64,000 nt of DNA from Blattamonas nauphoetae (lineage: Eukaryota > Preaxostyla > Oxymonadida), in contig JARBJD010000260.1 of assembly GCA_033064195.1 (NCBI GenBank), positions 43,613-107,612 on the forward strand, read 5' to 3'. A program made the translations under genes and the position numbers. Positions 10,243 through 23,400 of this stretch are shown one piece after another. Every line of letters begins with the position of its first letter. The stretch's first letter is position 1. The notes under the pieces are model-generated. The model ran no database searches. It was not told where the DNA came from and saw only the letters and a list, made by a program, of their open reading frames with translations.

Positions 10243-13200
10243 TCAATGGGCCAGCTTCAGAGGGTCCATTTCTCCGAGTGAGGCAGCAATCAAAGATTGA
10301 GGAGGAGGAACAAGGCCGAGTCTCAGCATCTCTTCCTCTTCTTCCATCTTCCGAATCTGCTCGTCCGACATCGCAACGGGAAGTCCTTGCAGTTTATCGA
10401 ACGCGAAATGGAACGAAGTGTTCTGTGACTGTGTCAGATTCGCAGAGGATGGTCTGATTTTGGGTCTGTGTGGCTGTGCGATGTGGCCAAGAGGCGTGCT
10501 CCTTCGGACAGTGCCCGTGCTGGTTCGAAGAGTGGAGCGGCCGAGAGACGAAAGAGAAGTGCGCTCGAGTGCGGGGATGTTGCGGGAGTGTTGTGTGATG
10601 GGCGGGTTGGGGAGGAAGGGCGTGCCGACAGAAGTGCGGTGGTAGTCGTCGTTCAGAGACCAGCGCATCAGCTCGTCCTTCTTCGTCCGTCGCATCGATT
10701 CCATCCATCCCTCGATGGCGCTGTTGTTCTCCTTCTCCATCTCTTTCTGTTGTGATGCCTGCTTTGTCACTGTTGTGCGAGCGTCTTTCAGTCTTCGCTC
10801 CATCACCGATGCGGATGAACGGACAGGATTATCAACACTGCGTGTCTTTGCCTGTTTCACAGAATTCGTCCGAAGAGTCGCTGCTGTCGATACCGTTCGC
10901 GCAGAATCGCGTATAGAACCAATTCCGTCAACTCGGGTCGAGATCGGGTGAGTCTCCTGCATGAACAGGACAGACGCCAAGTTGTCTTCCGTCAGACACG
11001 TCTGGTCGTCGAGAGTGTTGTCGCGGAGTGTCTCCCAAATCGAGTCCAGTCTGCCGATCAGAGTGTCGCTCTTCTTCTTCAGAACTGTCATGTTGTATTC
11101 CAGTTCCTTTTCCTGTTTGACTGTCTCGCCTCGCTTCGCAACGACAGGAAGCTTCTTCTTTCTCTCCACAACCGAGTCGTTCACGTTTCGGAAGCGTCCG
11201 TCTGTTGGAGGAGCAGCGCGCGACCTGCGAACAGCACACGACAGCAGAAAAAGCGAGTTCTTGGACTCGTCGCACAGAATGTCAGATATCGACGCCGTCG
11301 ACCATTTCGGCTTCAGACTTTTGTGTTCGTCCTGCTGCCGCTTCCCCGTCTTCGATTCGTGGACGGATTTGACGCCTGCCTGCGACAGAATCTTTCGCGT
11401 GCCAGCACTCATCGACGACGACACAAACGTCTCGATGAACGGCGAAACGCTGAAGAAGAGCGCAGACTGGCTGGAATGCTTGGATGATCCGTCTTCGTCT
11501 GGACGAGACATTCTGCTCTGCGATTGGCGGGGGAGTTCGAGAGCGGCAGCGTGGATGGCTTGGACTGACGATTCGAGAGCGGAGAAGCGCTGTGCAGATT
11601 TGGAGGGGTCGAACATGGAAACAAAGAAATTGGAGATTTGTTTCAGAACGAACTTCCATTCCAGCGACCCATCCAACTCGCTCTTCCGCACTGCGATGCC
11701 CGTTCCATACGTCCTCTCAATGACAGCACGAGTGATGGTCTGCAGGGCGAGGATGGTGAGAGGGAGGAAGAGAGTAAAGCCAGCGTCTTGGAACGCCGAG
11801 ATTTCTTGGAAGAGGGGAGCGTAGGCGTGGGAGAGGGAGAGGAAGGTCTGGTCGATGAGAGAGACAGAGAACGGAGGGAGGATTTCGGAGAGGAGGGCAA
11901 AAGGCGAGGAGTGGTAAACAACACGAGGAACTGGCGGCTTGTCTTTGAAAGAGCGGAATGACATTTTGTAGCTGGGGAGAGTCTGCAGACTGGTTTGGAG
12001 GGCGGTCGGAGGGAAAGTGCGGAGTGATCGGACGGAACGGATGGAGGCTGGGGAAGTGAGGGAGAGAGCGGTGGTTGGATGGAGTGGCGGATAGAAAGGG
12101 GAGCGGACGGGAGTGTGCGGGGTGTTCTGCTCGTCGCGAGTGATGTCAATTTCAATCGGCTGAAGATTTCGGAACTTTGCAGCACGTTGGTTGGGGGTGA
12201 GATGGGCTGGCGAGAGAGGATTCTTGCCAACATCCGGCGACGAATCGTTCTCGTCTTCATCTCCGTGCTTGTAGCGAGGAGTCCTTGTGAGTGTCGCTTG
12301 AGATGCGCGGTTTTGAGTGATGGCATCATGCAGCGTTTTCGGAGTGGACTCAATTGGTTGTTCTTGTGACTCGTCATCCTCCATGTTGGGCAGATGAGCA
12401 ACAACATGGACAGAATGTGGAGTGTCCTTCATCAGAAGCTTGAACGGATCAGACATCTCTTCCATGAATTCCCCTTTCTTGTCGTTTGTCAGAAAACAGA
12501 AGGCAAAACGAGGATCAAGACAGATCGCATTTGTCTCCCGTTCGGTGTGAAGACCAGACGTGACTCTGATTGATCTGTGTGGGTCAGCAGGGTCGACAGT
12601 GGGGAAGAAGAACGGCTGGACGAAGAGGAGATAGGCGAGTCGGATGGTCATGCGAAGAGTGCGGTTGAGGAGCGGATGGTGCAGAATGCGGATGGCGGTT
12701 GTGATGAGCGAGCGGTTGACACGATGGCGGAAACGCTCGAAAGGGAACTCGGCGACGAACGCTTTGAGGTAAATCGAGAGCTCGTCGGGAGTGGGATCGG
12801 GCACAATCATCCGCAGCTCTTCCAGCGACACTTTCTCTTCCTCCTGTGGTGGTTTCGGGTGTCCCTGTGTGAGAAGCTCGATGAGACCCTGCTCGGGAAT
12901 GAGGCCACGAAGGGAGTCCAGCGACTGCTCATCCATGTCGTCAGTTGTGGCGCTTGAATGGGTGCTTGTCTCGCTGTGCTCACTTGGAGTGCGGGGTGGC
13001 TCTGGCTCGCCAATTTCTTTGTTGATCTCACGCTGCTCTTGCTCAATCTGGTCGTGCAGTGCTTGGAGTTGTGTGAGCCAGAACTCCTCGCTAGTCAAAT
13101 CCGGCTCCGGTTCCTCGACTTTCACTTTCTTCTCCTTCTTCCGAGCAGTCAGCACGCGCGGCTTGGAGCGCAGTCGTCGTTTGATGAAGGCGAGATACTC

Positions 13201-15401
13201 CGCGTTCAGCTCTCGATCGTCCTTCAGATTGAAAGGGAAGACGAAGTGCTGTTCAATCCAATCCCACGAGAAGTCCGCAATCGGGTTGTACGGCTCAGCG
13301 TTGGGGTCGTCGCTCTCGGCGAGGATTTTGAAGCGGATGTACGTGTTGGGCGACTTGGAAGCAGCGAGGAGCATTTTCAGGTCGACTTGGGTGCGCTGTC
13401 GGAGGGCACGGTCGACAGCTGGGTTGAGTTTGGAGACGGAGCTTGACGTTGGAGGGGAGTGGAGGGTGTTTGTGAAGGAGGACTGAGCTGTTTGGAGCGT
13501 GTCGCTCATTTCTGCGAATCGGGAGAGGTTTGGAGATGAGTCTGGGGAGAGGGTTGCTGTTGGTGCATGGAGTGGTGTCTGTGTCGGGTGTGAAGTGTGA
13601 TTGGAGCTTGGAGGGGCAGATTGTTGAGTGTCTGTGAGATCTTCGCCAGGATGGCCAAACTCCTCCCAGACCCGATTGATGAGTTCAGGTGAGATGATGA
13701 GATCGAGGTCGAGCAGATGTCCGAAGTATTCTTCCCCAACACTCGTCGGACTCTGCATCGTGACAACACGCATTGTAGAGAACGCTGTTGAGGACCGCGC
13801 TTGCCTCTGGCGGGGAGTGGTGGAAGGGCGGGATGCGATGGTCGGAATGGTGGACGATGGAGTGCCAGCTGACTTGTCTCGCTCGAGCATCGCTGTGAGG
13901 ATCTGGTCGTCTGTCATGAATGCTTGTTTGGGGCCGAGATGGGCAGTGGATTGTTGAAGCGATTTCTCCATCCGAATCTGAGCTCTCGTCCTCGTCAGTG
14001 TTCCCTTCCGCTTCTCTTCCTTCTCCTCCTTCATCTTCTTGATTCTGTCCTGCATCACCTGTTCTGCTTCCTGCCTTTGAAGTTCCAATCTGATCTTGTT
14101 TTCTCGTGCCAACTTTGCTTCCTCATTCACAGCCAGTCCGAGCTCGCCGATGAAGTGCGGCTGCGACTCAACCTTCACTTTCCGCTTGAACCGCTGCGTC
14201 ACACTCTGCGAGCGCTTCTTCTCCGTCTTTGTGATCGCACGCGGGAGACCTTGTTGGAACTTGACGTGGTCGTTGTATTCCCAATGGTCGTCCATTTTGG
14301 CGATCGTGTTGGAGTAGAGATGCGAAGAGATGTCAGACACTCCGTGCAGCCATTCGTTTGGTAGCACCATTCCCGTCCGCGTCCTCTTCACGTGGCCTGG
14401 GTCAGACCTGAGTTGCTGTTCGACGTTCGACAAGCCGTGTCGTTTTTGTTCGGCTCGCCGTTGCATTCTTTCAACTGACTTTTGAACAAGATCTTCGTGT
14501 CGTCGACTTGTGTGTGTCGGTGTGCCTTTCGGTGTGTCAGCTTTTGAGGCAAATGGCGTTGCTTTGAAAGATGCCTTTGGCGACAATGCGGATGGGCTTG
14601 AAAAAGGAGACACTTCGTGCGAAGGGATGGGGGTTGTCGCGTACGAATGGAGGATGTGTTTGACCTGCTCTTGCGATTGCTGTTTGAGCACTGCTGCGTG
14701 GTCTCGTATCCCGCTGGGTTCGATATAAAGCGAATTTTCGAGGTATCCGCGGGATAGAGTTCGGAGTTGGACGTTTTCTTTCCCGATTTTGATTCGACTC
14801 TTGACAAGCTCGATATTCTCATGGGTTGGGGGTAAATGTGATGATTCCAGATAGTGAACTGCAAATTCAGTCCGGGCTTGATCAACAATTTGATCGTTGA
14901 GTGAGAGGTTCGTGTCACTTTCAGGTCTGATCGGGAGTGTTAATTTCCAAAGCTTTTCTTGTCGTTTCGCCTGTGATTGTCCGGTGGAGTATATCCCTCC
15001 TCCTTCTTTCTCTTGTTGCAGCTCTTTGAGTTGAGCATTTATCTGAGAGCTCCGTTTCCAGAGCTTCGAATCATCTTCTGGTGTTTCTGTCGCAGATTGG
15101 GTACCAAGCACTACAAAAAATGCAGAATTCCAACAAAAATACAAACCTTTAAGCTTTGATGCAATAATTCTGGAAGTATTTGCTTTTATAGCTTCTCTGG
15201 TAGCAACGGTGTAATGTTCCTGAAAATGTAGGATGAAGACATATCGAAGATGCATACACTCAACCTCTTGGATTTTTCAACAAGCTCTTCATCCGTAAAA
15301 GTACCTCGGGGAGGACCTATTGTGATTGGAGGTGGCTCATTCTTCTTGGGCTTCTCTCGATGATACGGACGTCGTTCCTGAGATGAAGAACGAGTATTCA
15401 T
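10243..15401 (-). CDS. Large hypothetical protein, 1,694 aa, three exons
   Basis: Starts at the ATG at 15399-15401 (MNTRSSSQERRPYHREKPKK) and ends at TGA at 10243-10245. Two small introns are clear: 15220-15257 (38 nt, GTATGC...CAG) and 15111-15146 (36 nt, GTTTGT...TAG). Removing them gives 1,694 codons in one frame. The protein is hydrophilic and Ser/Pro/Arg rich. It has Lys/Glu coiled-coil-like stretches around residues 400-470 and 720-800 and two more ordered, hydrophobic regions (about residues 840-930 and 1,130-1,230). I do not recognise the family. It could be a cytoskeletal or flagellar scaffold, but that is only an inference from composition and nearby CFAP47. It shares a 139-bp divergent spacer with MCM9. 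Confidence 0.8.
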
Positions 15402-15540
15402 GACTATTTGGTTCGAAGACGTGGTAAAAGTCCGATAATGAGCGGTTTATGAGAAATGAACGATGAATGTTTGAAACAGACAAAAAAAGAAATTATGTCG
15501 GGAAGGATCTAGATTAACGACGAAATATTGATTCATCCTC
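15402..15540. promoter_or_regulatory. Divergent intergenic spacer (shared promoter region)
   Basis: Only 139 bp separate the start codon of the 1,694-aa gene (minus) from the start codon of MCM9 (plus), so both promoters must fit here or extend into the genes. The spacer is AT-rich, with A/T runs near 15480-15495. I see no clear TATA box or named operator. The role is inferred from gene layout. Confidence 0.5.
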
Positions 15541-18175
15541 ATGGATGATGATATTCCCGATATTATTAGAGGATTAAATGATGATAAAGCCATTCAAATT
15601 TGTATTGTTTCCTTTTCCTGTGACGAAATGTCAACTTTTCAACTTTCATTCTCTCAATTGCGTGTCAATTTTTATAGCATATGCAAAGTTCCTTGCCGCG
15701 TATTATGAAGATCAGTTCATGGAAATTATTGACAATGAGAGTGATCCAGAGCGACACTTCTCCATCAACGCCTCGTTCATCGATCTCGCTGATTTTGATC
15801 CAGTCATTGCGCACTACACTTTTCTGAACCCGAAAACAGCTCTTCAGCTCTTTGAAAAAGCGGCTATTGCTGTTGAACAGAGTATCTTGGAGGAGGAAGA
15901 GGATGATTTCAGTGGAAGAGAATTTAAGCCGAACCTTCACGTTCGTCTGATAGACTTGCCAATGGATGAAATGACAGCCAAAATGTCACTTCCACGAGCT
16001 GAAGATATTGGGAAGCTGGTGTCAGTGCAGGGTTTTCCATTTTTTCGTCATTATTCAATCAGGAACTGTTATCAGGGCTGGATTTCCGAAGATTCTGGCC
16101 TATGCTCATTCGTACAGATGCACCGTCTGTGAAGCCGAACATATTTACACATACGGAGACATTGAACTCGGAAATCAGATTGGTGTCCCGACAGCATGTC
16201 GAAATCCAGAATGCAACTCCACCCGCTTCCAACAAGTTGAATCCGAAACAAAATTCCGTAATTATCAAGAAATCAAGATCCAGGAACAGATTCAACGATT
16301 GGGAATTGGTTCAGTTCCACGCTGCTTCCAGGTTGTACTAGAAGATGATCTCGCAGAAATGTGCAAAGCTGGTGATGATGTGTTCATTTGTGGAACCATC
16401 CACCGGAAGTGGAAGGCTTTTAACGAAAAGGAACGAATGGATTTAGACCTCGTTCTCCGAGCGAACTCGATCACTGTCATCAATCAACAATTTGAAGAAT
16501 CTGTGTGTATTTCTCTCTAATCAGCCATATTATTCATTATTATTTCTTCTTCTTGTGGTTTTCTCTTTGACAGCACGAAAGCATTGACAAAGAGTACGAA
16601 CTATTCTGGGAATCACATCGTCATCTCCCAATTGCTGCCCGCGATCTAATCATCAAACAAGTCTGCCCCCAAATCTACGGCACGTTCATTGTCAAACTTG
16701 CTGTGCTCCTCTCGCTGATTGGCGGGGTAAATCGGCAGAACGATGATGGAACAACCATCCGCGGCGATTCCCATCTTCTTCTCGTCGGCGACCCCGGAAC
16801 CGGAAAGTCGCAATTCCTCAAGTTTGCCACAAAGGTCTCAGCACGATCTGTCCTCACCACAGGAATCGGGACGACCTCAGCTGGGCTCACAGCCACTGCC
16901 ATTCGAGACACAGGCGGAGAATGGGCGTTGGAAGCAGGAGCACTCGTGTTGGCCGACGGAGGCGTGTGTTGCATCGACGAATTGGATTGCATCCGCGAGA
17001 ACGACAGAGTGGCCATTCACGAGGCCATGGAGAGTCAGACACTGAGTGTGGCGAAGGCCGGTCTTGTGATGAAACTGAACGCTCGCACGACTGTCATCGC
17101 AGCGACGAATCCGAAAGGCGCGTACGATCCTCGCTCGTCGCTCTCAGTCAACATCGCCCTCGCATCTCCACTGCTGTCCCGCTTTGACATCATTCTCGTC
17201 ATGCTCGACACGAAGGATCCGGAGTGGGATGAAAGGGTCTCGACATTCGTTCTGGAGAATCGGAGAGATGTCGGCGTCGTCGCACCCGAAGAGGAACCAG
17301 AAGCGCTCAGTCCGGAAGACGAGGAGGGCAGTGAGGGACGACAAAGAGCGAGCCAGAATCTGCAGCGGGTGTCGGGAATGTCTCAGACGGAGTTCGACAA
17401 CATCGAATGGACACCGCAGCACCTCCAAAAGTACATCACATACGTCAAGCGACGACGGCCGATCCTCTCTCCAGACGCACAGACTGTCCTCGTCGCATTT
17501 TACTCCTCGCAGCGTCTCTCTCATCATCGTTCTGCTGCTCGGACAACAATCCGAATGCTGGAGAGTGCAATCAGACTCGCACAGGCACACGCTCGGCTGA
17601 TGAACAGAGACACTGTGCTGATTGTGGATGCTGTTGCTGTTGCGATTCTGATGCATCTGAGTGTGGAGTCGCTGGGAGGGTCGAGCGAGCCGAGAGGGGG
17701 TTATGGACACGGCCTGTCCGCCTTCCGAAGCGACTCAATTGCAAAGATCCCGTTTCCAAGCGATCCCGACGCACTGTTCTTCCAGCAGGGGCAGGAAATG
17801 CTCAACTTGCTCGAACTCAACCATCTCATTGCCAGTCTCAAGACGTGCCTCCAACAGATCTCTGGAGTCAGCTCGGACGACGACGGATCGAACAACGACT
17901 CTCGCTACATCCCTCTCGGCGGATCGGCGCGATATCCGAGCCAGACTCAAATGCCAAAGCCTCCGCTGCTTTCGACGACTTTTGGGAAGGAATTTGGACA
18001 GTCGCTGTATTCGAGGGCGAATGAACACACCCCTCTCAATGAAACGAGACACACCATCCAAACACCGAATAAGGTCACTCCGAAGGCTCAGAGTTCTCTG
18101 TATGATAGCTTCGAGAATTCGTTTAACACTCCGGATCCCAATCTCGATGACGATCCATTCTTTTATCAAAAGTGA
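15541..18175 (+). CDS. MCM9: MCM9 DNA helicase subunit, four exons
   Basis: Exons 15541-15601, 15678-16031, 16063-16502 and 16574-18175 are joined across GT-AG introns of 76, 31 and 71 nt and give 818 aa in one frame ending in TGA. The order is an N-terminal MCM domain, a zinc-binding pair (CTVCEAEH, then CRNPECN), QEIKIQEQIQRLGIGSVPRC, and then the AAA+ core: Walker A GDPGTGKSQFLKFA, RSVLTTGIGTTSAGLTATA, Walker B CCIDELD, and the arginine-finger motif SPLLSRFD. GDSHLLLVGDPGTGKSQF and the GIGTTSAGL stretch fit MCM9 better than MCM2-7 or MCM8. In known systems MCM9 works with MCM8 in homologous recombination and DNA repair; MCM8 is not in this window. The C-terminal ~200 residues are poorly conserved and probably disordered. 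Confidence 0.92.
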
Positions 18176-18320
18176 CGAAGAATCAAAATCACATATCTTT
18201 CTTTGTCTTTTTTTATCATTTCACCCATGTTTTCTTCAAAGTTCGTACCTTTCCTATTTTTTCCTCATCCAAGGTATTTCAATAATTGTGGCTGGATCTT
18301 TCAAACAATCTTTCTTTTCA

Positions 18321-20213
18321 ATGCTTTGGTTAACGCTTCTTCTCTTTGGAATTGTAGCTGCAATCGCTGTTGTAGTTATTTTTCTAACTCTATCCATCCT
18401 CAAGCAGAGAAAAGCCAAACATTCTTTCTTCATCCTCATCCTCTGCACTATTGTAATCGCTCTGGATTTCGTCATTTTAATCGTTATATATGTTGATTTG
18501 GATCATGCAAGTTCCTATACTAACGAAGATGGTCTCCTTAAGGCAGAGTTTAAGGCAGATGTCGTTTCGCGCTCGCAATGGACCATCCGCATCCTCTATG
18601 TCGCTTTGTTTCTTTCTCAACTGTTGCTTGGAATTGTTATGATGCCGTGCCTCTTCGTGTTTGAACTTCAAGGAGATGATTACGACGAAGACAACTCAGT
18701 TGGAAAGGCGTTTGGGAAAGGTGTTATAACGTTCGCTATCGCTCTTGTTGTTGTTTCTGGATTTGTTGTTGGAGGAATCTTTGTGAAGTTCAAGGTTCCA
18801 TCTGCCTTAAGCGAAGCGGAATGGGCCGTGAATCTGTTCGGAACTCAAAACCGCCTCGGAAACATGGCTGGCTTCAGCTTCTTTTGCCTAATGCTGTTGG
18901 CGATGCTTGTTTTTGTGACATTTGGAGGATGCTCGATGGGAATCGGGCCAATTAGCCTTCTGCACATCTGCAACAAGTCTGACGCAAAATCGGGTCGATC
19001 GGTGAAGGACGTGGAGTCTGATTTGTTTGTGGTCATTGAAGGTCGAAAAGCACTGGAATCGAAAGGAGAATTCAGCCTTGGATTTTTCGATAAGCGAAAA
19101 CTGAAGAAGTTACGAGGACAAGAAGCTCAGCTGAACGCGGAGAAGGAACACCTCTTGGAAATCGAGCTGAAAGAAAAGACCTGTTTTAACAAGGCATGGC
19201 CTGGGATTCGTCTGGTTCTTGGGATCGTGTCGGTGACACTGGCGCTGTTTCTGATTGTGTCGATCTCGATGAACGTGGTGGAGTACATCCTGCTCACGTA
19301 CACGAAAGTGGAGGCGAAGAGCATTGCGGTGCTGGACCTGATTTTTGTGCGTGTGGGGCGGTACATGCCGGTGGGCTTCATGCTGTTTGTGATGCTGACG
19401 GCGTTCTTCTTCACGATGTTCTTTGTCTATCTCTGCCACTGCGGGGCGTTCGCGTGCTGTGCGAAGTCGGAAGGAGCGGTGTATCCTCGCCGCACGTCGA
19501 AAGTGGCGATGACGTTCGTCGCGTTCTCCACAACGCTGTTCTCGCTGGGCCTGATTGGGCTTGTGATTGTGGAGTTGCCGAACTTCATTGCGTTTGGTGG
19601 ACAGCAGATCAAACTGGACGCGAACGCGGAAGAATGGGACACGTTCACTCTCGATGGGGACGAGCCTGTGAAGCGTGCGTTCTGCACGTGGCAGAAGTCG
19701 TCAATGGCGCTGGATGCGACTCCAGGAAAGCAGTTCTGCCTCGCAAGCGAGATCGGGAAGGTGTCGCAGGTGATGCGTCTGGGATCGCCGTTTTTCGATT
19801 TCTGCATCGGAATGCTGCCAGCGGTGTGGGCGCTGTTCTGCATTCTGGGGATTCTGGTGTGATTGTTTGTCTTTTCCTCATCTTTTCAGTACTCGCTCCC
19901 CATTCTCTGCGCGCGACGACACTTCTTCCCGGTGCCACCACGATCGATCTACGATGAGCCGGAACAGAAGAAGCCGGCTGTTCCTCGCCGAGCACGGAAA
20001 GTGTCGGAAAGCAACACAGACAACACTCCTCTCCTCTCGCAGAACGACGCGAATGCGAAGACGCAGATTCATCACAGTGCGAGACGGCCAAGCGAGAAAT
20101 CGAAGGCTCGGCCGCAAGAGAGGTTGAGTGTGAATGGGGAGGATGAGTGGGGAAACTCGACGACGGCTGCCACGGAGTATCAGAAAGCAAGACAATGGGA
20201 CAATGATTGGTGA
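18321..20213 (+). CDS. LMBR1-domain (LMBD1-like) multi-pass membrane protein
   Basis: Starts at the ATG at 18321 (MLWLTLLLFGIVAAIAVVVI), which places the first membrane helix at the N-terminus as in LMBD1. Exon 1 ends at 19856; a 33-nt intron (19857-19889, GTGTGA...TTTCAG) follows, and exon 2 runs to the TGA at 20211-20213, giving about 619 aa. There are about nine hydrophobic segments. Between them are GCSMGIGPISLLHICNKS and a charged cytosolic loop (FFDKRKLKKLRGQEAQLNAE) whose position and content match the LMBR1 family (Pfam LMBR1-like). Known members include the lysosomal cobalamin transporter-associated LMBD1 and lipocalin-receptor-type proteins; the substrate here is not known. The tail after the last helix is disordered, with PRRARKVSESNTDNTPLLSQ. 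An upstream start at 18226 would need another intron and is less likely. Confidence 0.75.
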
Positions 20214-20495
20214 TGGTCTTTTTTGGGATTTTTTTCACTTCATCTTGATTCAGACGAGAGTCTGGCTTTCACTGTGATATTACTCGTCACTTTGGCAGAA
20301 ATCTCCCATATTTCAAACAAAAAACGTGAAGTGCAGTGGTGAATTGAATAGTCATGTAAATTATGGCCCCTTTCGAGACTCCTATTCGGGTTTGAAGTTG
20401 ATGAGATTGATGCTGGACCAGAAAACAACGCGTTTGAGATGTTTGTGGGACTGGTCATTCCGGAATCGTCACTTGTCTATCACTACAGAAGACTC
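20214..20495. other. Convergent 3' spacer
   Basis: 282 bp between the stop of the LMBR1-type gene and the stop of the large minus-strand gene. It must hold both 3' ends. A T-run near 20218-20235 is the only plain signal seen. No gene was found. Confidence 0.5.
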
Positions 20496-23400
20496 CTACA
20501 CACTGCCTCTTCGCTTGGTGGAGAACGTGCCTTGAGAGTTTGGCTGGGTGATTGTCATGACTTCAAAATCTGGTCTATGAGTTGATATGCCTTGAATATT
20601 CTGTTGGGCGACTAGGCTGAGAGCAAGAACAGTATCGATCAAGCCTTTGATTTTTGCGAGAACTTTCGCGCGAGGGCTGTCCTTTGCGTGAGTCTTGCAG
20701 CGTGTGTCAGTCACAAGTTTGAGTTCCTGAAGTGTTTGTTGCTGCGCTGTCCTGAAGAACAACGGTTGTCGTTCAAGTATCAGAAGAGATTTGATCGCTT
20801 CGTACAGCTGAGTGATGAGGTCATCTGGACCGTCATGTTCGACGATCTGATAGAATGCACGCAGCAGAAGCGTTTCAACCTTTGCGAGGGTGAAACCATT
20901 GCTTTCAATTGCTTTTTCGAGTTTGATTTTCTTTGCGAACGAAGACAGAAGCTGGAACCAGCGAATCAGAGCGACGAGTCCGATTTTGGGTGATGGATGA
21001 TTGACGAGAGCATCCAATCGTGACCTTCCGTTTCGACCAGATGGGCAAGCCATCAAAAGATGGGAAAGAAGAAGAACGTGTGTTTGGTCTTTCACGTGAG
21101 GATACGCCGATTCGAGCAGCTCAAGACCGACAGAGGAGATCCTGTTGCGATTGTTGAGACGACGAGTGGTTGCACGAGAGGTGAGAGTGTTGAGGACGGT
21201 TGGAATAGAGTATGAATAGAAACTGTGTTGGATGACCTTTGCGTCGATGAGAACGTTGGAAAGGAACGGGATGATAGAGTTTGAGAAATCAGAAGAGTTG
21301 ATGGAAGTGTTGAGTGGGAGAGCCATCACTTCGCGCGAGATTCGAGTCAGAAACAGGATCCACAGAACATCTGCAAGGCTTCGTTGTCGCATCATTCCAC
21401 AACCAACACACCCGTCCGACGAAAGAAGTGACATCGGCAGACTCGAGTGGTCAGCCAGATCCTCGTCAACAACAAACACGAAGAGAGGCGTCTTCGATGT
21501 CGCTCCCATTCTCAGAATCGCTGAGTCCACAATTGCTTGAGCTCTGTCTTCCGCTTCTTTCTTCGATGATGAAGCGTTCCTTTGTTTCTGGTTTCCTTCA
21601 TTGTCAACATGCATGAGTGATGGACGCCCTGTTGGGAAGTGATCGGGCAGAAGGCGTGTCAATGGTTCGAACACTTGCTTCAATTCTTTTCGCAGATCCG
21701 TTTCTTTGTATCCTGTGCTGAACGTAATCGGGAAGGCGCGAGATTCTGTCGTCGTGTCCACACCATCCAAGCAAGACGCATTCGGCGAAGTGAAGAAATC
21801 ACTCCCAGATTTCACAAAGAAGAGAGTCGGATTGAGTCGGATGTCTTCGATTGATTCGATGGTTGCAAGCACGTCCCTCAGTTGTTGAACTGAGAGTGGT
21901 TTTCGGTTCGGAGGGGTCTGTTTTGATGGGAGAGGATCTCGCCTGAAAGATGATCGGATTGTGGGGAGGATGGAGAAAATGGTGGATGCTTGTGCTGAAG
22001 TTTGAATGGATGAGAGTTGAGAGAGAAGATCCCGAAGTCTGTCGTGCTTCTCGAGATCGACGGAGCTGAGGATGGCTTCGATCTTCCGAATTCGAGACAG
22101 AAGGAATGGCTCGTCAAGTGGAAGGTCTGCCATCTCTGTTGAGAGGGATGTCGTCACAGCAATGAAAGCATTGTCGAACAGGCGATGGATGAAAGAGGTG
22201 AACAATGACAACGACTCCACTTTCGGAATGTGATGAGGGAAGAGCGACGGATCAATCACAACTCGACGCGGGTGCCATCGACTCAGTGGCGCTGGTGCCA
22301 CATTCGTCACATGCTTTCTCAATTGACTTTGTGTGAGTTCGCACAGAGCAGGAATCGAATCAGAGAAACCATATTTCGCCAGAACGAACGAATGCAGAGG
22401 AATTCGCAGTGTTTTTGATCTAGGTGGTGGTTCTGAGGTGGATTGAGAGTGTGGGGGAGTTGAAACTTGAACCCCAGTTGGGTTAAGAGTGAGAGGAGAA
22501 GTGAGTCGAGGTAGATCTTGTTCCACTGTTGGAGAGATGTCGATGTCTGAGATGGGAGTGATGTTGTCGAGTAGAACTGTTCCACAGTGCAGAATCGCTG
22601 AAAGGTTGAGTCTTGTTGGAACACGGAACACTCCTCCATCCTTCTTGCTCTGAAGTACGGAGAGATATTCCTGGGCGGGAGACCTGATTCGATTCATCGC
22701 ATGGTTCGACATGATTTGTTGAACAATGTGCAGTCTTGCTTCGATGCATGGATGTATGTACAGCTGGTCCAAGGATCTGAGACGCTCGTTGTGGTCAATC
22801 TGAGCACTTTGTGCTGTTTTGTCATTGATTGATGCGAGAAGACTTTTGAGAGTTTCAGATTTGACTGGTCTAATGATTGTTTTAACAAGCAGGACAAACA
22901 AAGCGTCATCTGCACTTGTGGTGGATAGAGAGGTCGGATCCACAAGTTTGTTCCTTCGACACGAGATTGCTGTGAAGAGGAGGAAGTCTGAAAATGTGTT
23001 GATTCTCTCTGTCTCCGACTCACCCAGCTCATCGGGACTGATTCCAACTCGATTCAGTTCCTGCATTGTTCTGCGAACCATTCGATCAAGCCATTCTTTT
23101 GCTTTCTCCGCATCCTTCTTGAACAGAGGGAGATTGGCACTATGGACGAACCTATTTGCCGAGGATGATGTCCAAAAGAGGTCGTAAAATAGTCTCCATC
23201 GAAATGGCAGAGCGGGGGAGGGATCAGTTGGGTTGCTCACTGGGGGGAGTGAGGTCGTCCACGGATCGAATTCTGTCGAGAATGTCGGATAGTGTCCGAC
23301 ATTCGCGAGGAGGGTTTCTGTGATGTCACGTGTTGTCATCGTCGAGTGTGGCGAAGTTCGTGTCGTCACGAGTGGATGATCGCGATGGCGGAGAATGCTC

